Of a stretch of 64,000 nucleotides of DNA, positions 1-9,341 are shown piece by piece. Each line of letters opens with the position of its first letter. Position 1 is the stretch's first letter. The position numbers were made by a program, and so were the translations under genes. Origin of the DNA: a bacterium (lineage in GTDB: Bacteria; Desulfobacterota; DSWW01); the NCBI GenBank assembly GCA_028277985.1, contig JANQFG010000109.1:1-64000 (forward strand), written 5' to 3'. The notes beneath the pieces are model-generated. The model was given only the letters and a program-made list of their open reading frames with translations, ran no database searches and was not told where the DNA came from.

Positions 1-1280
1 TCAAGCTCGTGAGTGTCTACGAATACCTGGAGTACCGATTCAGCCCATCGGTGCGCACGCTGGTGAGCGCGATCTTTCTCTTGAGCCGGGGGCTCGGCAC
101 GGGAGTCGCGGTCTATGCGAGCGCCATCGTCCTGTCCGTTTGTTTTGGGATTCCCCTCTGGTCCACCATTCTGATCATCGGTGTCGTTACACTCGTCTAC
201 GACACCCTTGGCGGAATCTCGGCCGTGGTCTATTCGGACGTGATCCAGATGGTCATCCTGCTCGCCGGGATCCTGTTGTGCCTGGTCTACGCGGTGGGGG
301 ACCTGGGGGGCATCCAAGTCGCACTGCAATCCATTCCCGGGGAACGGCTCCGGGCCATCGACGGGAGTACGGGGTTGGGCGACAGCAGCGCCGTACCGTT
401 CTGGGCCTTCCTGATCGGTGGGTTCTTTCTATACGCTTCTTACTACGGCACCGATCAGAGCCAGGTCCAGCGTGAATTGTCGGCCACCACCGCGGATGAG
501 ACGAGGCTTTCCCTGATGTTCAACGGATTTGCCCGTTTCCCCCTGACGCTTCTGTATGCTGCCATGGGGCTGGTTGTCGGTTCGGTATATGCCCTCTCCC
601 CGGAGCTGCGCTCGAGCGTCCCTCAGGACAGGCCCGACTATCTGATTCCCCAGTTCATACGTTTGTATCTTCCGCCGGGGGTGCGGGCCATTCTCTTTGC
701 GGCCATACTCGCCTCGGCCATGTCGAGCCTGGATTCGGCCCTGAACTCTCTGTCAGCGGCCACCATGCGCGATTTTGTCAAGCCACGCTCGAGGGATCCC
801 CGGTCGGTGCTCGTGCTGAGCAAGCTCACCACGGTCGCCTGGGGTACGATGGTCACTGCCTTCGCTTTCCTCGTCGGTCAGATATCGGACACCGTAATCG
901 AATCCATAAACAAGATAGGATCCGCCTTTTACGGACCCATACTGGCCGCCTTTCTCGTCGGCGTACTGTCGACAAAGGCCACTTCCACCGGGATCCTCTG
1001 CGGCATCCTCGCCGGTGTGGGCCTGAATCTCACCCTCTGGCTTGCTGCTCCGAGCGTGCACTGGATGTGGTGGAACTGTTTCGGATGTTTGACAGCCGTC
1101 GGCGTGGCTCTGCTTTTCAGCCGCTTGCTACCCTCCCCTCGCACTGAGGGTGAACATCGGTACGTCCTGCGGACTACAAACATTCTGCGGGCAGAGCGCC
1201 GGTGGCTTCCGGCCTACCTGTCTCTGACGGTCTACTTCATCCTGATGCTCCTGTTCATGCTTCTGATCCAGACCTCTTGA
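1..1280 (+). CDS. Sodium:solute symporter (SSS family), 5' end outside window
   Basis: This is the C-terminal roughly 423 residues of a membrane symporter that uses a sodium gradient to import a small solute. The frame is open to the window edge. The visible part begins inside the conserved segment YEYLEYRFSPSVR, which in SSS proteins lies near residue 100, so about one fifth of the protein is missing and the GTG at position 9 is not a credible start. About ten hydrophobic helices follow, with the family signature region around 220-290 (AAILASAMSSLDSALNSLS). The substrate cannot be assigned. The gene ends 10 bp before a perfect inverted repeat. Confidence 0.88.
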   Translation, partial: KLVSVYEYLEYRFSPSVRTLVSAIFLLSRGLGTGVAVYASAIVLSVCFGIPLWSTILIIGVVTLVYDTLGGISAVVYSDVIQMVILLAGILLCLVYAVGDLGGIQVALQSIPGERLRAIDGSTGLGDSSAVPFWAFLIGGFFLYASYYGTDQSQVQRELSATTADETRLSLMFNGFARFPLTLLYAAMGLVVGSVYALSPELRSSVPQDRPDYLIPQFIRLYLPPGVRAILFAAILASAMSSLDSALNSLSAATMRDFVKPRSRDPRSVLVLSKLTTVAWGTMVTAFAFLVGQISDTVIESINKIGSAFYGPILAAFLVGVLSTKATSTGILCGILAGVGLNLTLWLAAPSVHWMWWNCFGCLTAVGVALLFSRLLPSPRTEGEHRYVLRTTNILRAERRWLPAYLSLTVYFILMLLFMLLIQTS

Positions 1281-1290
1281 TGCTCAAGTT

Positions 1291-1383
1291 GGGGTCAGGT
1301 CTTGACACTTGACAGTCTGCTATCTGATTCGTTCTCAACCGGTCTCGCGGTCGCTTGACTGTCAAGTGTCAAGACCTGACCCC
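1291..1383. repeat. Perfect 27-bp inverted repeat (REP/MITE-like element)
   Basis: The left arm 1291-1317 (begins GGGGTCAGGTCTTGACAC) is exactly complementary to the right arm 1357-1383, around a 39-nt loop. The motif resembles the terminal palindromes I associate with REP-associated tyrosine transposases in deltaproteobacteria; that link is from memory. No transposase is nearby, so it may be a non-autonomous copy. Transcribed, it would form a very stable hairpin and could end the symporter transcript, but no T-run follows. Confidence 0.8.
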
Positions 1384-1472
1384 TCTTGCATAGACCCGGC
1401 CCCTCCCGGTACACTTCCTCCTCTCCCCTTGGGCCGATGCAACGCCCGCGTCCATGCAGGAAGGAGTACGCT

Positions 1473-4400
1473 TTGCAGACGGACAAGATCCACGCCTGTG
1501 AGAACGCCGCCGACCGATTCGAAGGTTTGGAAATCGGGGCCGTCTCGGTGAAATGGGTTCGGCGTACCGCCGCGGGCGCCTGCAGCGCCGAGGTGGAACG
1601 CCATGAAGGCAAACCGGACGAGAAGACGCGCGAGATACTCGAGCGGCACGGGTCTGGACCGGGGTCTAGAGTCGTGGTGACCGGTCAGCCCGCCAGGCTC
1701 CTCATGAATCTGCCCTACCGGTCGGAAACGGAATGTATGGAGAGGGCGCTCTCCCATCATGGTCTGAGCCCGGACATGCTTCTTTCCCTCGGGGGAGAAA
1801 CCTTCAGTGTCTATCCGATGAAGAACGGTGCGATACGGAACGTCATCTCCACCTCCAAGTGTGCCGCCGGGACGGGAGAGTTCATCGTCCAGCAGTTTCA
1901 ACGCATGGGGATGTCTCTGGAGAGAGGCCTCGACGAGGCCCGTTCCGGAAACCTGGTCCAGATGGCCACGAGATGTTCGGTTCACTGCAAGTCGGATGCG
2001 ACCCACAAGCTCAACAAGGGAGAGTGCGGTCCCGGCGATATCGCGAGATCCCTGGTGAACGACCTGGCGAAGAAGGTCAGTGAGCTCGTCGAACTGGCGC
2101 AGTGGGCAAGCGGCTCGATCGTGATCTGTGGTGGGGTCTGTCGGAACGCGCTCTTTGTCGAGCTCCTCAGGGAATTCCTGAATCGGTCGGAAGTGGTCGT
2201 CCTCGAGGAAAGCCCCTATTTGGAAGCATTCGGGGCGAGCCTGTTTGCCTCCGAGCATGCCGAAGCCCCTACCCGGTCCTCCCCCGCGGGATGGTTCAGG
2301 GCTTCGAAACCGATGTTTTCTGTGTTGAAGCCGCTGGTCGAAGCGGAACACCTGCTCGACTACAGGGTGGGTTCCGGAAGAAGAGGCCCTATTCGAGAGG
2401 GAGGATCATACGTTCTCGGGATCGATGCGGGCTCGACCACCACCAAGGCCGTGCTCTTCAACCGGGAGGACGCGTCCATCGGTGCGAGCAGCTACCTGCG
2501 CACCCTCGGGAATCCGGTTCGGGCGACCCGGGCATGCCTCGAGCAACTGATCGAACAGGTCGGTCATGCCTCGATCTCGATCGTGCAGGCCGGGGTGACC
2601 GGGTCGGGCAGGGAATTGGTGTCCGTCTATCTGGACAACTGCCGGAGCTTCAACGAAATCCTGGCCCACGCCCGCGCCGCGGCACAGGAGGTCTCGAATG
2701 TGGACACCGTCTTCGAGATCGGTGGTCAGGATTCGAAGTACATCTCCTTCCTCGAGGGGGTCCCGGTGGACTACGCAATGAACGAGGGGTGCTCGGCCGG
2801 AACGGGCAGCTTCGTCGAGGAGTCCGCCTCTGTGGACATGGGCGTGCCCATGGAACAGATCAGCAACATTGCGGAAGGATGCCTGCAACCCATCGCCTTC
2901 GGCGAGCGATGTGCCGCCTTCATCAACACCGATTTGAGAAATGCTCTCCAACAGGGGGTTCCACGTGCAGACGTGATCGGTGGGCTGGTCTATTCGATCG
3001 CGGACAACTACATTTCCCGCATCGTCGGTGGTCGGCATGTGGGAGAGAACCTCCTGTTCCTCGGTGGCGTGGCCCTGAACCGGGCCGTTGCACTCGCGAT
3101 GGCCGCCCGTACCCAGAGGAGAGTCGTTGTTCCCCCCCACCCTGAGCTCATGGGCTGTGTCGGAGTGGCCCATATGCTGCTCGACAGGTTGCGCGACAAA
3201 GAACTCACCGAACAGCGGTTGGACCTGGATGCCCTGCTGCGAGGCGAGATGGAGGTGAAGGAATCGTTTCGATGCAAATCCTGCGAGAACCACTGCGAGA
3301 TCCAGCGAATCGCCATCCGAGGGAAATCCTATCCCTTTGGAGGGCTCTGCTCGAAATACGAGATGCTTCGGCACCAGGGGTCCTCGGGGGAGGACGGAAG
3401 AGACCTCGTTGCGCTTCGAAACCGCATGATGTTCGAGGATCACGGGCCCGGCACTGTGCAAACCGGTCTTCCGGGCAGGATCGGGCTTCCCATGGCCTTG
3501 ACGACCTACTCGCTGTTTCCTTTCTATGCGAGACTCATCCAGGAATTGGGCTACGAGCTGGTGCTCTCACGACCTTCGAAGGTGGGCAATACGAAGAGGA
3601 CCGCCCCGATCTGCTATCCCTGCGAGATCATGCACGGGGCCGTGTACGACCTGTTGGAAAGGGATGTGGACGCGGTTTTCCTTCCCCATGTGATCGAGAT
3701 GGATCAACCCGACGGCGCACCCCACAGTTACACGTGCCCCTCCACAACCCAGATTCCGGACATCATACGTGCCGCGTTCCGGGAGTCGACCGATTGGCTG
3801 CTCGCTCCCCATATCGGCCTTTCCGAGTCCCTCAGGGAAACCACCATGAAGGAGATCGTAAGGTTGGGGCCGAGACTTGGTGTGGATGAGCAGAAGGCAC
3901 GAAGTGCTGTCGAGACGGCTTTGATGCACTATGACAGGTTCCGGGAAGCGTGCCTCGCGCAGACCCAGGAGACCATGGAAAGCCTCGGAGAAGAACCGAC
4001 CGTGATCCTGGCAGGCCGACCCTACACGATCTGTTCCCCGGAGGTGAATCTCTCACTGCCCAGAAAGATCGCGAGCAGGGGTTACCACGTGGTGTCCGCC
4101 GACATGCTGCCCCGGCTGGACGACGCAGCCCCTCCGAGGGACGTCTGGCATTTCACCCAGCAGATCAGCAACGCCGTCGCTCATATGCGCCGGAGCCGGA
4201 ATCTGTATCTATGCCTGGTCTCCTGCTTCTCCTGCGGCCCGGACAGCAGCATGTACCATTACTTCCGTCATCAGCTTGCAGGCCAGACCTTCTGCTATCT
4301 GGAAATCGATTCCCATACCGCTCATGCCGGTTTCGAAACCCGCCTCGGGGCCTTCCTCGACATCATCGAGGAGCGTCATCGCAGGAGCATGAAGGTCTCG

Positions 4401-5798
4401 AAACAGAAGGCCTCTCCGCCACGGCGCGAGGCGTCTCCTTCTCCTGAAGGGGGGAGACAGGCCCGGTTGTCAGAGACCTTGGATTACATCGTGGACCGTG
4501 ACGGCGAACGTGTGGAATACGATGACCCCAGGATCGTACATGTCTGGACCACCCCTCACAGCCCGTACTCACTGCGAATGATCGAGAAGGTGTATGAGAA
4601 TCGGACGCCGGGGTTCAGAGGCGTTGGCAGGACTCGCCCGGAGACCATGCAGCATGCCAGGAGATTGTGCTCCGGCAGAGAGTGCGTTCCCATGACAGCA
4701 ACCGCGGGGGCTACACTGGAAGATATCGATACCCGCCGTGGGAAAGACGAGATCACGCTCTATTTCACGCTGGACCAGGAGGGTCCTTGTCAGAACGGGG
4801 CCTGGCCCCTCGTATGGGAAACCATCGGGAAAAGGCTCGATCTGGGCAATGTGATCTGTGGGATCTGGCCTTACGCCAAGAACAACTACCTGGGGCTCGG
4901 AAACGATTACAACCTTCTCATAAACGGATGTCTCTTCCTGGGGGATATGTTCGACGAAGCCAGGAACGCGCTGCTCTGCCTCGCGCGAGACAAGGTGTCC
5001 GCCTTGCGGACCTTTGAGGAGTCCTTCGTCACCTTTTTGGCGCGCTTCGGGGAAGACGGTGACAAAGCCCTCGATCCGGCCCTGGAGGAGTGGGCCGAGA
5101 AGATGTCGGGCATCCCGCTTCTCGGGACGCCAGAAGAAACGCCCAAGGTGCTCATCATAGGAGGATTGAATCTGCTCTTCGTCCATGACCCGGTGACCGA
5201 TTACCTCCTCGAGCAGGGCATCCTGCCCAAACTCGTCCCCTATTCGGAAAGCCTCTGCTGGCTCGCAGCGGAAACGGTCGTGCGGCACGGCTTTCGACAC
5301 GGTCTGATCACGCCGAAGGAGCAGTTCGCCCACAAACCGCCGAAAGCGAACCGGGAGGAGGCCCTGGCTTTCCGGCAGTCGCGCTTCAACGTGACCCTCG
5401 TCACTTCGGTGGAAAGACGGTTTCGAAATATCATGGACGCGTCCGGACTGATGTTCGACGAACCGATCCCGTTTCTCGATATCGCCGAAGGGGGGCACCC
5501 TCACGCCTCTCATATCGGCGTGACCGAAACAACCGTAACCACCGGCAGGTTCGTCTGCTCCGTGGAGAGGGGGCTTTACGACGGGGTGGTCAATCTCGGA
5601 TCCTTCAACTGTCAGCCGGCCATGAACGCGCAGGCGATCATCCGCCCCCTGGCCAACCAGGCGGACATGCCCTACGTGGCCATTGACTGTGAAGGCCCCT
5701 GGCTCTCTACCAGCCAGCTCAGGCTCCTCGAGACCCTGGCTGTCCAGGCAAGAAGGGCGCGGGACAAGAAGAACCGGACAGGATCCTCGTCCGGCTAA
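1473..5798 (+). CDS. Giant acyl-CoA dehydratase/reductase activase (two ASKHA domains + DUF2229 + C-terminal HgdB-like region)
   Basis: A protein of about 1441 residues of the BcrA/BadF/HgdC activator superfamily. Such proteins use ATP to drive one electron at very low potential onto a 2-hydroxyacyl-CoA dehydratase or benzoyl-CoA-reductase-type enzyme. Domain 1 (about 1-290) is a diverged ASKHA unit with CAAGTG near residue 130. Domain 2 (about 310-600) is canonical: GIDAGSTTTK near 316, CSAGTG near 440 and GERCAAF near 478, the two cysteines expected to hold a shared [4Fe-4S] cluster. A CKSCENHC motif near 600 precedes a DUF2229-like region (ALTTYSLFPFYARLIQEL, about 675) and a C-terminal HgdB-like part. 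I chose the TTG at 1473 because AGGAAGGAG lies 8 bases upstream; in-frame ATG 1437 is the alternative. It converges on the BcrC-like gene with overlapping stops, and is the likely activator for that system. Confidence 0.85.
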   Translation: MQTDKIHACENAADRFEGLEIGAVSVKWVRRTAAGACSAEVERHEGKPDEKTREILERHGSGPGSRVVVTGQPARLLMNLPYRSETECMERALSHHGLSPDMLLSLGGETFSVYPMKNGAIRNVISTSKCAAGTGEFIVQQFQRMGMSLERGLDEARSGNLVQMATRCSVHCKSDATHKLNKGECGPGDIARSLVNDLAKKVSELVELAQWASGSIVICGGVCRNALFVELLREFLNRSEVVVLEESPYLEAFGASLFASEHAEAPTRSSPAGWFRASKPMFSVLKPLVEAEHLLDYRVGSGRRGPIREGGSYVLGIDAGSTTTKAVLFNREDASIGASSYLRTLGNPVRATRACLEQLIEQVGHASISIVQAGVTGSGRELVSVYLDNCRSFNEILAHARAAAQEVSNVDTVFEIGGQDSKYISFLEGVPVDYAMNEGCSAGTGSFVEESASVDMGVPMEQISNIAEGCLQPIAFGERCAAFINTDLRNALQQGVPRADVIGGLVYSIADNYISRIVGGRHVGENLLFLGGVALNRAVALAMAARTQRRVVVPPHPELMGCVGVAHMLLDRLRDKELTEQRLDLDALLRGEMEVKESFRCKSCENHCEIQRIAIRGKSYPFGGLCSKYEMLRHQGSSGEDGRDLVALRNRMMFEDHGPGTVQTGLPGRIGLPMALTTYSLFPFYARLIQELGYELVLSRPSKVGNTKRTAPICYPCEIMHGAVYDLLERDVDAVFLPHVIEMDQPDGAPHSYTCPSTTQIPDIIRAAFRESTDWLLAPHIGLSESLRETTMKEIVRLGPRLGVDEQKARSAVETALMHYDRFREACLAQTQETMESLGEEPTVILAGRPYTICSPEVNLSLPRKIASRGYHVVSADMLPRLDDAAPPRDVWHFTQQISNAVAHMRRSRNLYLCLVSCFSCGPDSSMYHYFRHQLAGQTFCYLEIDSHTAHAGFETRLGAFLDIIEERHRRSMKVSKQKASPPRREASPSPEGGRQARLSETLDYIVDRDGERVEYDDPRIVHVWTTPHSPYSLRMIEKVYENRTPGFRGVGRTRPETMQHARRLCSGRECVPMTATAGATLEDIDTRRGKDEITLYFTLDQEGPCQNGAWPLVWETIGKRLDLGNVICGIWPYAKNNYLGLGNDYNLLINGCLFLGDMFDEARNALLCLARDKVSALRTFEESFVTFLARFGEDGDKALDPALEEWAEKMSGIPLLGTPEETPKVLIIGGLNLLFVHDPVTDYLLEQGILPKLVPYSESLCWLAAETVVRHGFRHGLITPKEQFAHKPPKANREEALAFRQSRFNVTLVTSVERRFRNIMDASGLMFDEPIPFLDIAEGGHPHASHIGVTETTVTTGRFVCSVERGLYDGVVNLGSFNCQPAMNAQAIIRPLANQADMPYVAIDCEGPWLSTSQLRLLETLAVQARRARDKKNRTGSSSG

Positions 5799-6919
5799 CC
5801 CGAAATCATCTCCAGAAAGGCCTGCACGCGGGTTCCGATCTGTCCGGATCCGGTCGTGCTGTACTCCCGCTCCAGATCGAGCAGAGGAATCTCGTGGTGG
5901 CGTAATCTGTCGACGAGCATCTTACGCCGGCCTGCCCAGTGGTCACAGAACTTGAGCCGGGCACAGACAACACCATCGATGTTCCACTCGGTGAGGGTAT
6001 CTTTCAGGATCTCGAAGCTCGAATCGAAACTGTTGATCACCGCCGGACAGGGCTCGCGACTCATGTAGCGCTCCGCAATCGCGTCGAGGGGATCTCCACC
6101 GCTTTCGTCGATCAACCCCCTGTAGTGTCGCATTCCGAAACACAATCCATCCGCCACGATGTTTGCCCCTTTCTCTTCGATGAACCGAATGAACTCCGGC
6201 ACATCACACGCCCCTCCGACGACCATCAGCCGAGGCCGGCCCGGCTCCACGGATCGCCGATCTTCAAGTTCCGGAAGCAGGGTCTCGAGTCTTTGGTTAA
6301 AGAGCTCTCGTGGGATTGACATCCCCGCCAGGACGATCTGCATGTGTTCGGCCCCGCTCAGGGACGGTGGATCGTTCTTTCTCAAGTCATCCAGCCGGGC
6401 CAGAAGGGTCCGGGTCTTGTTGTATACCCTAATGGAGTTTGCCAGGTCCTTCTCGGTAATCTTCACGCCCAGGGACTTCTCTATAGCATCGACAAGTCCC
6501 TTTACCTCCGATATGAACCATCCTTTGGCGCCTTCATGGAAGGTGTGAACCATGGAAAAATAGTGAACCAGGGGCATGTTCGCCTTGTCTTTCAGTTCCC
6601 CGGCCAGCCTCAACATATGATCGCAGGTGTTGGTCGTCACGAATCCGTCGAGGAAGTTCAAATCGCCCCTCAGGAGTGACTCCAACACCGATCGCGTATA
6701 AGAACAATTGAATACGTGCAAGTGCGCGTCACCCATGGAGGTGTCCTGGAGCTTCGGCGCTCGAACGCGGAGCGGCAGCATCCCCGCGGCGTGGATGACT
6801 TCTTCCGGTATGTCCGAACAAACGCTACCGATCACCCGTCTGCCCTGGCTCTTCCATTTGTCGATCTCCGGGTTGGGCAGGGTCGAGGCAATTTCCTCGA
6901 AGTATTTCAGGCCGTCCAT
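5795..6919 (-). CDS. 2-hydroxyacyl-CoA dehydratase / benzoyl-CoA reductase-type subunit, BcrC/HgdB-like
   Basis: A 374-residue member of the HGD-D family and the smaller partner of the preceding gene. Together they would form the heterodimer that binds a CoA thioester and an Fe-S cluster and receives the low-potential electron from the ASKHA activase. Conserved cysteines sit at about 34, 72 and 99 (NTCDHMLRLAGEL) and 325 (KFCDHW). The length matches BcrC/BzdN and HadC-like proteins. The ATG at 6919 has AGGGGA six bases upstream; upstream in-frame codons lie inside the BcrB-like gene. It is the last gene of the operon, 10 bp after its partner. Sequence alone does not tell reductase from dehydratase. 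Confidence 0.85.
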   Translation of the reverse strand: MDGLKYFEEIASTLPNPEIDKWKSQGRRVIGSVCSDIPEEVIHAAGMLPLRVRAPKLQDTSMGDAHLHVFNCSYTRSVLESLLRGDLNFLDGFVTTNTCDHMLRLAGELKDKANMPLVHYFSMVHTFHEGAKGWFISEVKGLVDAIEKSLGVKITEKDLANSIRVYNKTRTLLARLDDLRKNDPPSLSGAEHMQIVLAGMSIPRELFNQRLETLLPELEDRRSVEPGRPRLMVVGGACDVPEFIRFIEEKGANIVADGLCFGMRHYRGLIDESGGDPLDAIAERYMSREPCPAVINSFDSSFEILKDTLTEWNIDGVVCARLKFCDHWAGRRKMLVDRLRHHEIPLLDLEREYSTTGSGQIGTRVQAFLEMISG

Positions 6920-6929
6920 CGGTCTTCCC

Positions 6930-8216
6930 CTATGCCATAACCGTTTCAAAGAACTCTTCGATTTGAATGCGTGCTTGCTCCGAGGACAGCACGCGGCTGT
7001 CGTTGTAGTCGAGTTCAAGAAAGAGCACCGGGATTTGCCTGTCCCGACCGACCTTCTCGATCATGCCCCGTGCCCCGCAAATGCTCTGGCAACCCACGTG
7101 CTGGGTTACGAAGAGGCAATCCGCGTCGTAGTCTTCATATGCCATGAGTGTCCACTCAACAAACTTCTCGGTTTCGACCCTTTGTATCGACATGGTCATG
7201 TCAAGTCCCTGCCAGGCAACCCCTTCCAGTATCGTTTCAAGGGAGGAGGTGTCGATCGGTTCGAGAATGGGCGGGACGGAAAGATGCGCCACCACCATGG
7301 CACCGAGCTCTTCTTCCATCCAATCGAAGATCGAGGGGTCGTAGATCGTCGGGACGTGAACCCACAGGACCCGGTACTTCTCCTCAAAAGGCCCCTGGGT
7401 TTGGCCCTCCTTCGCCCTCTGCAGCGCATCGTCCCTGAAGGTGCCGAGGGCCTGCGTCACGCGTGGACTGCCTGCCCCCTGAATGTAGCGCATGAAAGGC
7501 ATCATTCTCAGGTAGCCTGAGTAGGGCATGGGCTTGAGTCGAAAGGTCTCATTGATATCGAGCATACACTCGAAGGCCCTGTTCGACTCAACCGCCGTCT
7601 CTCGCAAGCGATCGATATCGAGTTTCTTGCCCGTTGCCTCTTCCAGGAACGGTATGAGGTGATTCTTGAGTTGGCCGGCATAGTAGCGGACCGCGTCCCT
7701 GCCGTGGCGAAACGGCGCATCGAGATAGATGGTCGGACATTGGAGAATCTCCTTGATGATCGGGTAGGCGATACGCGTGCCGTCACAGGGGCAGGAAGTG
7801 GTAGCGAAGAAAGAATTACTGGGAAACTCCTCATTGATGGCTGCCCCGACAAGGAAGCGATCCGTGGAGCATACTTCAGGAGGAAGGCCCGCCTCTTCAG
7901 CGCTCTCCAGGAACGCGTGAATGACGCTCTGGTCGAGACCGGAGAAGAATGTGGGATAGAACTCGAGGGACAGGGGCGCGCAGTCGAAAGCGTAGAAGAG
8001 CTGGGGCATCAGGCCGAACTGGATCATGGCGACCTTTCGACTCGGATCGGCCATGGCTGCGGCCACCTCTTCATAGTGGACCACCATGTCGTTCAGCATC
8101 AACCAGACCAGATCGCCATACGGTTCGAGGGCCGGAGGCGGATTCTTCCTCATCTCCTCGGCCAGCAGGGACAGACCGTTGGTGACGGTCATCGTCCGCT
8201 CAAAGGGTGTGCCCAT
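6930..8216 (-). CDS. 2-hydroxyacyl-CoA dehydratase / benzoyl-CoA reductase-type subunit, BcrB-like
   Basis: A 428-residue HGD-D family subunit with the length of BcrB/BzdO (about 430). Cysteines that could ligate the cluster or line the active site are at about 79 (FDCAPLSLEF), 142 and 144 (TSCPCDGTR), with a late QHVGCQSICGARGMIEK motif. The ATG at 8216 is preceded by GGGGAG nine bases upstream and lies 19 bp after the amidohydrolase stop, so the genes are probably co-transcribed. With the downstream BcrC-like subunit it would form the catalytic heterodimer. No BcrA/BcrD pair is present; the giant fused activase beside the operon probably replaces them. Confidence 0.85.
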   Translation of the reverse strand: MGTPFERTMTVTNGLSLLAEEMRKNPPPALEPYGDLVWLMLNDMVVHYEEVAAAMADPSRKVAMIQFGLMPQLFYAFDCAPLSLEFYPTFFSGLDQSVIHAFLESAEEAGLPPEVCSTDRFLVGAAINEEFPSNSFFATTSCPCDGTRIAYPIIKEILQCPTIYLDAPFRHGRDAVRYYAGQLKNHLIPFLEEATGKKLDIDRLRETAVESNRAFECMLDINETFRLKPMPYSGYLRMMPFMRYIQGAGSPRVTQALGTFRDDALQRAKEGQTQGPFEEKYRVLWVHVPTIYDPSIFDWMEEELGAMVVAHLSVPPILEPIDTSSLETILEGVAWQGLDMTMSIQRVETEKFVEWTLMAYEDYDADCLFVTQHVGCQSICGARGMIEKVGRDRQIPVLFLELDYNDSRVLSSEQARIQIEEFFETVMA

Positions 8217-8235
8217 ATCGAGATGCTCCCCTACT

Positions 8236-9249
8236 TCATCCGGTGATTCTTCTCTTTGTGGTATCCACTCCAAGCAGCTTTCCGAGGTTCCCTCCAAAGA
8301 TCTTCCGTCGGTCATCATCCGTGATGGCCGGAAACCCGTACTGCTCCTGCATGTCTTCCGGGATCTGGAAATCCCTCATTCCCATCACGGCTCCGCGGAC
8401 CTGAGCACCGAACCCGGCGAAATCGGTCCCCCAGATGATCTTATCCGGGCCTACCCAGCGAAGGGCTTCACCTATGATTTTGGCGAATTTGCGTGGGGCG
8501 GCGGCGGCCCAGGGAACGAGGAGGCTCAAGCAGACGTACACGTTCGGATGCCCCATGGCGATCATGTTGAGGTCGTCGCAATAGGGGTAGCCCATGTGGA
8601 AGGCATTGATCTTCAGATCGGGGAAATCCCTGGCCACATCGTCCAGCAGGATCGGCAGGGCGTACTTGCTCTTCCCGGGTGGAACCCAGCAGAACCCGGT
8701 GTGGATGTCGAGCACGATCTCCAGCTCCTCGGCCTTCTCATAGAAGGGCCAGATGTCCGGGTCGTTGATGTAGGTGTCCTCGGGCGGATAGAACTTGAAG
8801 ATCTTGGCCCCTCTCTCCTTCACCCAGTACTCCATCTCCCATATCGTGTTCTTCACGCCCTTGTGCTTTACGGGCGACACGTTCGGCTGCAGCATGAACC
8901 GGTCCGGGTTGGTCTCCACGACCCTGGCCATCTCTCCGTTGCTCACCCATCGGCTCGTGTACCCGGTGGTGTCCATCATCGATTCGGGAAGAAGACAGGC
9001 AATGTCCACCCCGTACTTGTCCATGGCCTTCAAGAGGGTATTCGGATCCCCGCTCTTCTCCATTTCCCACTCTTCCATCCCGGCCAAGGCTTCCGGGGGG
9101 GTCCCGAAGAGCAGAGGCCGTTTGATCATGTCGATCGCCTTCCACCACATCTGCACACCCGGGAAGTGGTTGATGGGCTCCAGGTCGCCGATGAGATGGG
9201 GCTCCGGGTCGATCTTGAAATAGTCGTCCTTTTCAAAGGCCGTCGTCAT
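8236..9249 (-). CDS. Amidohydrolase_2 (COG2159) metal-dependent hydrolase or decarboxylase
   Basis: A 337-residue TIM-barrel protein of the amidohydrolase 2/ACMSD group. The N-terminal metal motif appears as E-x-H (DPEPHL, about residue 15) rather than H-x-H. As I recall, E-x-H occurs in nonoxidative decarboxylases such as gamma-resorcylate decarboxylase. Further candidate ligands are LDIHTG, NAFHMGY and the late WGTDFAG. The ATG at 9249 has GGAGAAGAG just upstream. Its place between an ACAD and the BcrB-like gene suggests hydrolysis, hydration or decarboxylation of a pathway intermediate. The exact reaction is not predictable. Confidence 0.8.
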   Translation of the reverse strand: MTTAFEKDDYFKIDPEPHLIGDLEPINHFPGVQMWWKAIDMIKRPLLFGTPPEALAGMEEWEMEKSGDPNTLLKAMDKYGVDIACLLPESMMDTTGYTSRWVSNGEMARVVETNPDRFMLQPNVSPVKHKGVKNTIWEMEYWVKERGAKIFKFYPPEDTYINDPDIWPFYEKAEELEIVLDIHTGFCWVPPGKSKYALPILLDDVARDFPDLKINAFHMGYPYCDDLNMIAMGHPNVYVCLSLLVPWAAAAPRKFAKIIGEALRWVGPDKIIWGTDFAGFGAQVRGAVMGMRDFQIPEDMQEQYGFPAITDDDRRKIFGGNLGKLLGVDTTKRRITG

Positions 9250-9341
9250 GGTCTCTTCTCCGTCGTTCGAGTTATGTTCGTTTTGGGCCGGACCGGAATG
9301 GCCGGGACCCAATACCTGATACCTAAGAGGTAATCCCTCGC

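Noticed and set aside
1362..2351. Long open frame on the minus strand opposite the activase (others at 2406-3461 and 4569-5513)
   Set aside because: Lies inside a well-supported conserved gene, has no recognisable domain and a composition typical of antisense frames in high-GC DNA.
8086..9333. Plus-strand open frame of about 415 codons over the BcrB-like and amidohydrolase genes
   Set aside because: Antisense shadow; the minus-strand products carry clear family motifs and good ribosome sites.
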